Shown here piece after piece: positions 62,817-64,000 of a DNA stretch of 64,000 bases. This DNA comes from Pseudothermotoga hypogea DSM 11164 = NBRC 106472 (lineage in GTDB: Bacteria > Thermotogota > Thermotogae > Thermotogales > DSM-5069). Below the pieces are notes generated by a model, which was not told the origin of the DNA, made no database searches, and was given only the letters and a program-made list of their open reading frames with translations. The translations under genes were made by a program, and so were the position numbers. The first letter of the stretch is position 1, and each line of letters begins with the position of its first letter. The stretch is from assembly GCF_000816145.1 (NCBI RefSeq), contig NZ_CP007141.1:806001-870000 (forward strand). Direction: 5' to 3'.

Positions 62817-64000
62817 TCACTTGATGTTCCACTCTGTTATGTAAGCATCGTTGCTGACCGTACCAACAGCTACGAAAGCCGATTGTGAAGCCACCCCGAG
62901 GAGCTTTTCGATGATGGGAGCAAAGTCGATGAATACGAAAAGCGAATGCCTGTTGGGATCGAAAAGCTTCAGAGCTTTATCCAGAGAGGCTTTTTCATCA
63001 CTCCTCTGGCTGCTGAAAACTCTAACATGTCTTCCATCGCATTTCACAGTGAAGTTGTCTATTTTCAGTTCGTCTCCTGAAACCTCTCCACGTCCCAGAG
63101 CCTTGGCTATCTCTTGGGCCGTGATCTGTGCCTCCATCACCGCGTAGAGAGATGGCTCAACGGTCACAGCGTCAGACTGCGCTTCAAAGAGGCTCTCCAC
63201 GAACTGACTGAAACCAAAAGACATTGCCATCTTGCCCGAGGCTTTCTCAGAGAGAATCAGGATCTGCTCGGTGATACCGCCGAGATCGCCGGAAATCCCA
63301 AAGACCTGCCCAAGTGAACCAAGTACGTTACCTGCCAGATCACCTGCGACCTGCTCGAGGATAGTCTTCACAGCCCTCGCATTCTGGACGTTTGAAAATA
63401 CGAAAACCTCACCCGAAAGGTTTGGATCTTTGTGTAACTGGTAAGATGGATCTGGTCTCGTCTCGGAAATTATCGCCTTTGCAGCGTCATTCCTGGCCTT
63501 CCACTGCAGAAAACCACTCACTCTGTCTGATTCGACTCTGATCACAAGCAATGATTCAAACTCGGCTTCATCGTAGGCAAGTTTGGGCGAATAACCGACC
63601 GCCCAAACGGACGGATCCTCGAAGTGCTTGTTCACCTCGGCTGGAACCACGCCCCCACCTTTCAAACACAGGCCGGCGAAATCTTTGTTGTTCGAAACCA
63701 CGACGTAAGATTTCTGGGCGCTAACCCAGATCTCTTTGCCCAGAAAATCTGCGATGGCTTTGGCCAGTTTCTCCGTTTCTTTCCCTGGGCCGATTGCCAA
63801 GAAGAAATCTTGATCCTTTTGTATCAACAGTATTTGACCTGACAAAAGTTCGTTGAATTGGTCGATTTTCGCCCCGTACTTCACGAGTTGACTGGCTATG
63901 ACACCCTGAATCATGGACTCAATTCCAAGGCCATTGATGAGCGTGTCAAACAAAGCCACCTTTTTCATCTGCTCATAGTATTTCGCGTTGTCTCTGCTCA
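62817..64000 (-). CDS. Conserved hypothetical protein, 5' end outside the window
   Basis: At least 394 residues. The frame is open to the window edge, with coding-like residues (DNAKYYEQ) ahead of the internal Met at 63968, so the true start is outside. There are no transmembrane helices in the visible part. The protein consists of repeated alpha/beta segments with SLFVFIDFAPIIEKLLG near the end and VGTVSNDAYITEWNIK at the C-terminus. The pattern recalls large exported DUF3352-type proteins, but I do not assign it. It is the gene directly upstream of ppdK, probably co-transcribed. Confidence 0.6.
   Translation of the reverse strand, partial: SRDNAKYYEQMKKVALFDTLINGLGIESMIQGVIASQLVKYGAKIDQFNELLSGQILLIQKDQDFFLAIGPGKETEKLAKAIADFLGKEIWVSAQKSYVVVSNNKDFAGLCLKGGGVVPAEVNKHFEDPSVWAVGYSPKLAYDEAEFESLLVIRVESDRVSGFLQWKARNDAAKAIISETRPDPSYQLHKDPNLSGEVFVFSNVQNARAVKTILEQVAGDLAGNVLGSLGQVFGISGDLGGITEQILILSEKASGKMAMSFGFSQFVESLFEAQSDAVTVEPSLYAVMEAQITAQEIAKALGRGEVSGDELKIDNFTVKCDGRHVRVFSSQRSDEKASLDKALKLFDPNRHSLFVFIDFAPIIEKLLGVASQSAFVAVGTVSNDAYITEWNIK

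Noticed and set aside
63968-63970. ATG 63968 as the true start of the last gene
   Set aside because: The frame stays open with coding-like residues to the window edge and no ribosome site precedes this ATG, so the gene is treated as partial.

Overview
The window is a dense, mostly operonic stretch of a thermophilic bacterial chromosome. I read it as a member of the Thermotogota, probably Pseudothermotoga-like. The basis is the gene content and order: rlmN-PASTA-rsgA-rpe, an L-allo-threonine aldolase very like the Thermotoga enzyme, a TM1459-type cupin, a peroxiredoxin-nitroreductase fusion, a rubrerythrin/neelaredoxin/rubredoxin cluster, an ECF ATPase pair and pyruvate phosphate dikinase. Further support comes from strong GGAGG ribosome sites, frequent GTG/TTG starts and many ATGA overlaps. 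No rRNA, tRNA, CRISPR array, insertion sequence or prophage was seen. The species assignment is inference.

Layout. 1-8.5 kb (+): rlmN (5' truncated by the window), a PASTA membrane protein, rsgA, rpe, an XTP/dITP pyrophosphatase, leuS with a terminator, an N-acyl-D-amino-acid deacylase and threonine aldolase. 8.5-11.3 kb (-): cupin, a decayed gene, an SDR dehydrogenase and agmatine deiminase. 11.5-12.5 kb (+): TM1459-type cupin and a DUF429 protein. 12.5-14.5 kb (-): groESL under a CIRCE operator. 14.6-17.5 kb (+): YitT-like membrane protein, small membrane protein, mreB, mreC-like. 17.4-23.7 kb (-): a ubiquitin-like/E1-like pair, plsC, a DUF151 nuclease-like protein, a prenyl synthase, a membrane-anchored pseudo-hydrolase with a propeller-like tail, and a TPR membrane protein. 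23.7-27 kb: PfkB kinase, two exported proteins, Crp/Fnr regulator, HAD hydrolase. 27-31 kb (+): cysE, cysK, DUF123, anmK and a radical SAM protein.

31-39 kb (+) is an energy-metabolism block: a two-gene 2-oxoacid:ferredoxin oxidoreductase, a peroxiredoxin-nitroreductase fusion, and an RNF/NQR-type membrane complex (D, G, E, A) closed by an NqrF-type NADH dehydrogenase subunit. No RnfC/NqrA or RnfB gene is present here. 39-41.5 kb (-) is clpC. 41.7-45.1 kb (+) holds a B12-binding-type radical SAM enzyme, a phosphoesterase and a flavodiiron protein. 45.1-45.9 kb is a graveyard: a gutted NADH:rubredoxin oxidoreductase-like gene and an ATPase C-terminal fragment. 45.9-47.3 kb (-) is an oxygen-defence operon (rubrerythrin, superoxide reductase, rubredoxin, ACT-like protein). 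Its promoter carries a perfect palindrome between -35 and -10, and its rubrerythrin reading frame is broken at an A7 run. 47.6-51.6 kb: alkaline phosphatase, rhomboid protease, PEPCK-like protein. 52-58.2 kb: peptide/sugar ABC transporter. 58.2-64 kb (-): ECF ATPases, methyltransferase, ppdK and a partial hypothetical gene.

The oxygen-defence genes and the NADH-oxidising membrane complex form the functional theme of the centre. Four decayed genes, all at operon junctions, are the other notable feature. Starts given are those best supported by ribosome-binding-site spacing and often lie downstream of the longest open frame. Homology calls come from recognition of motifs and remembered family members, not from searches.
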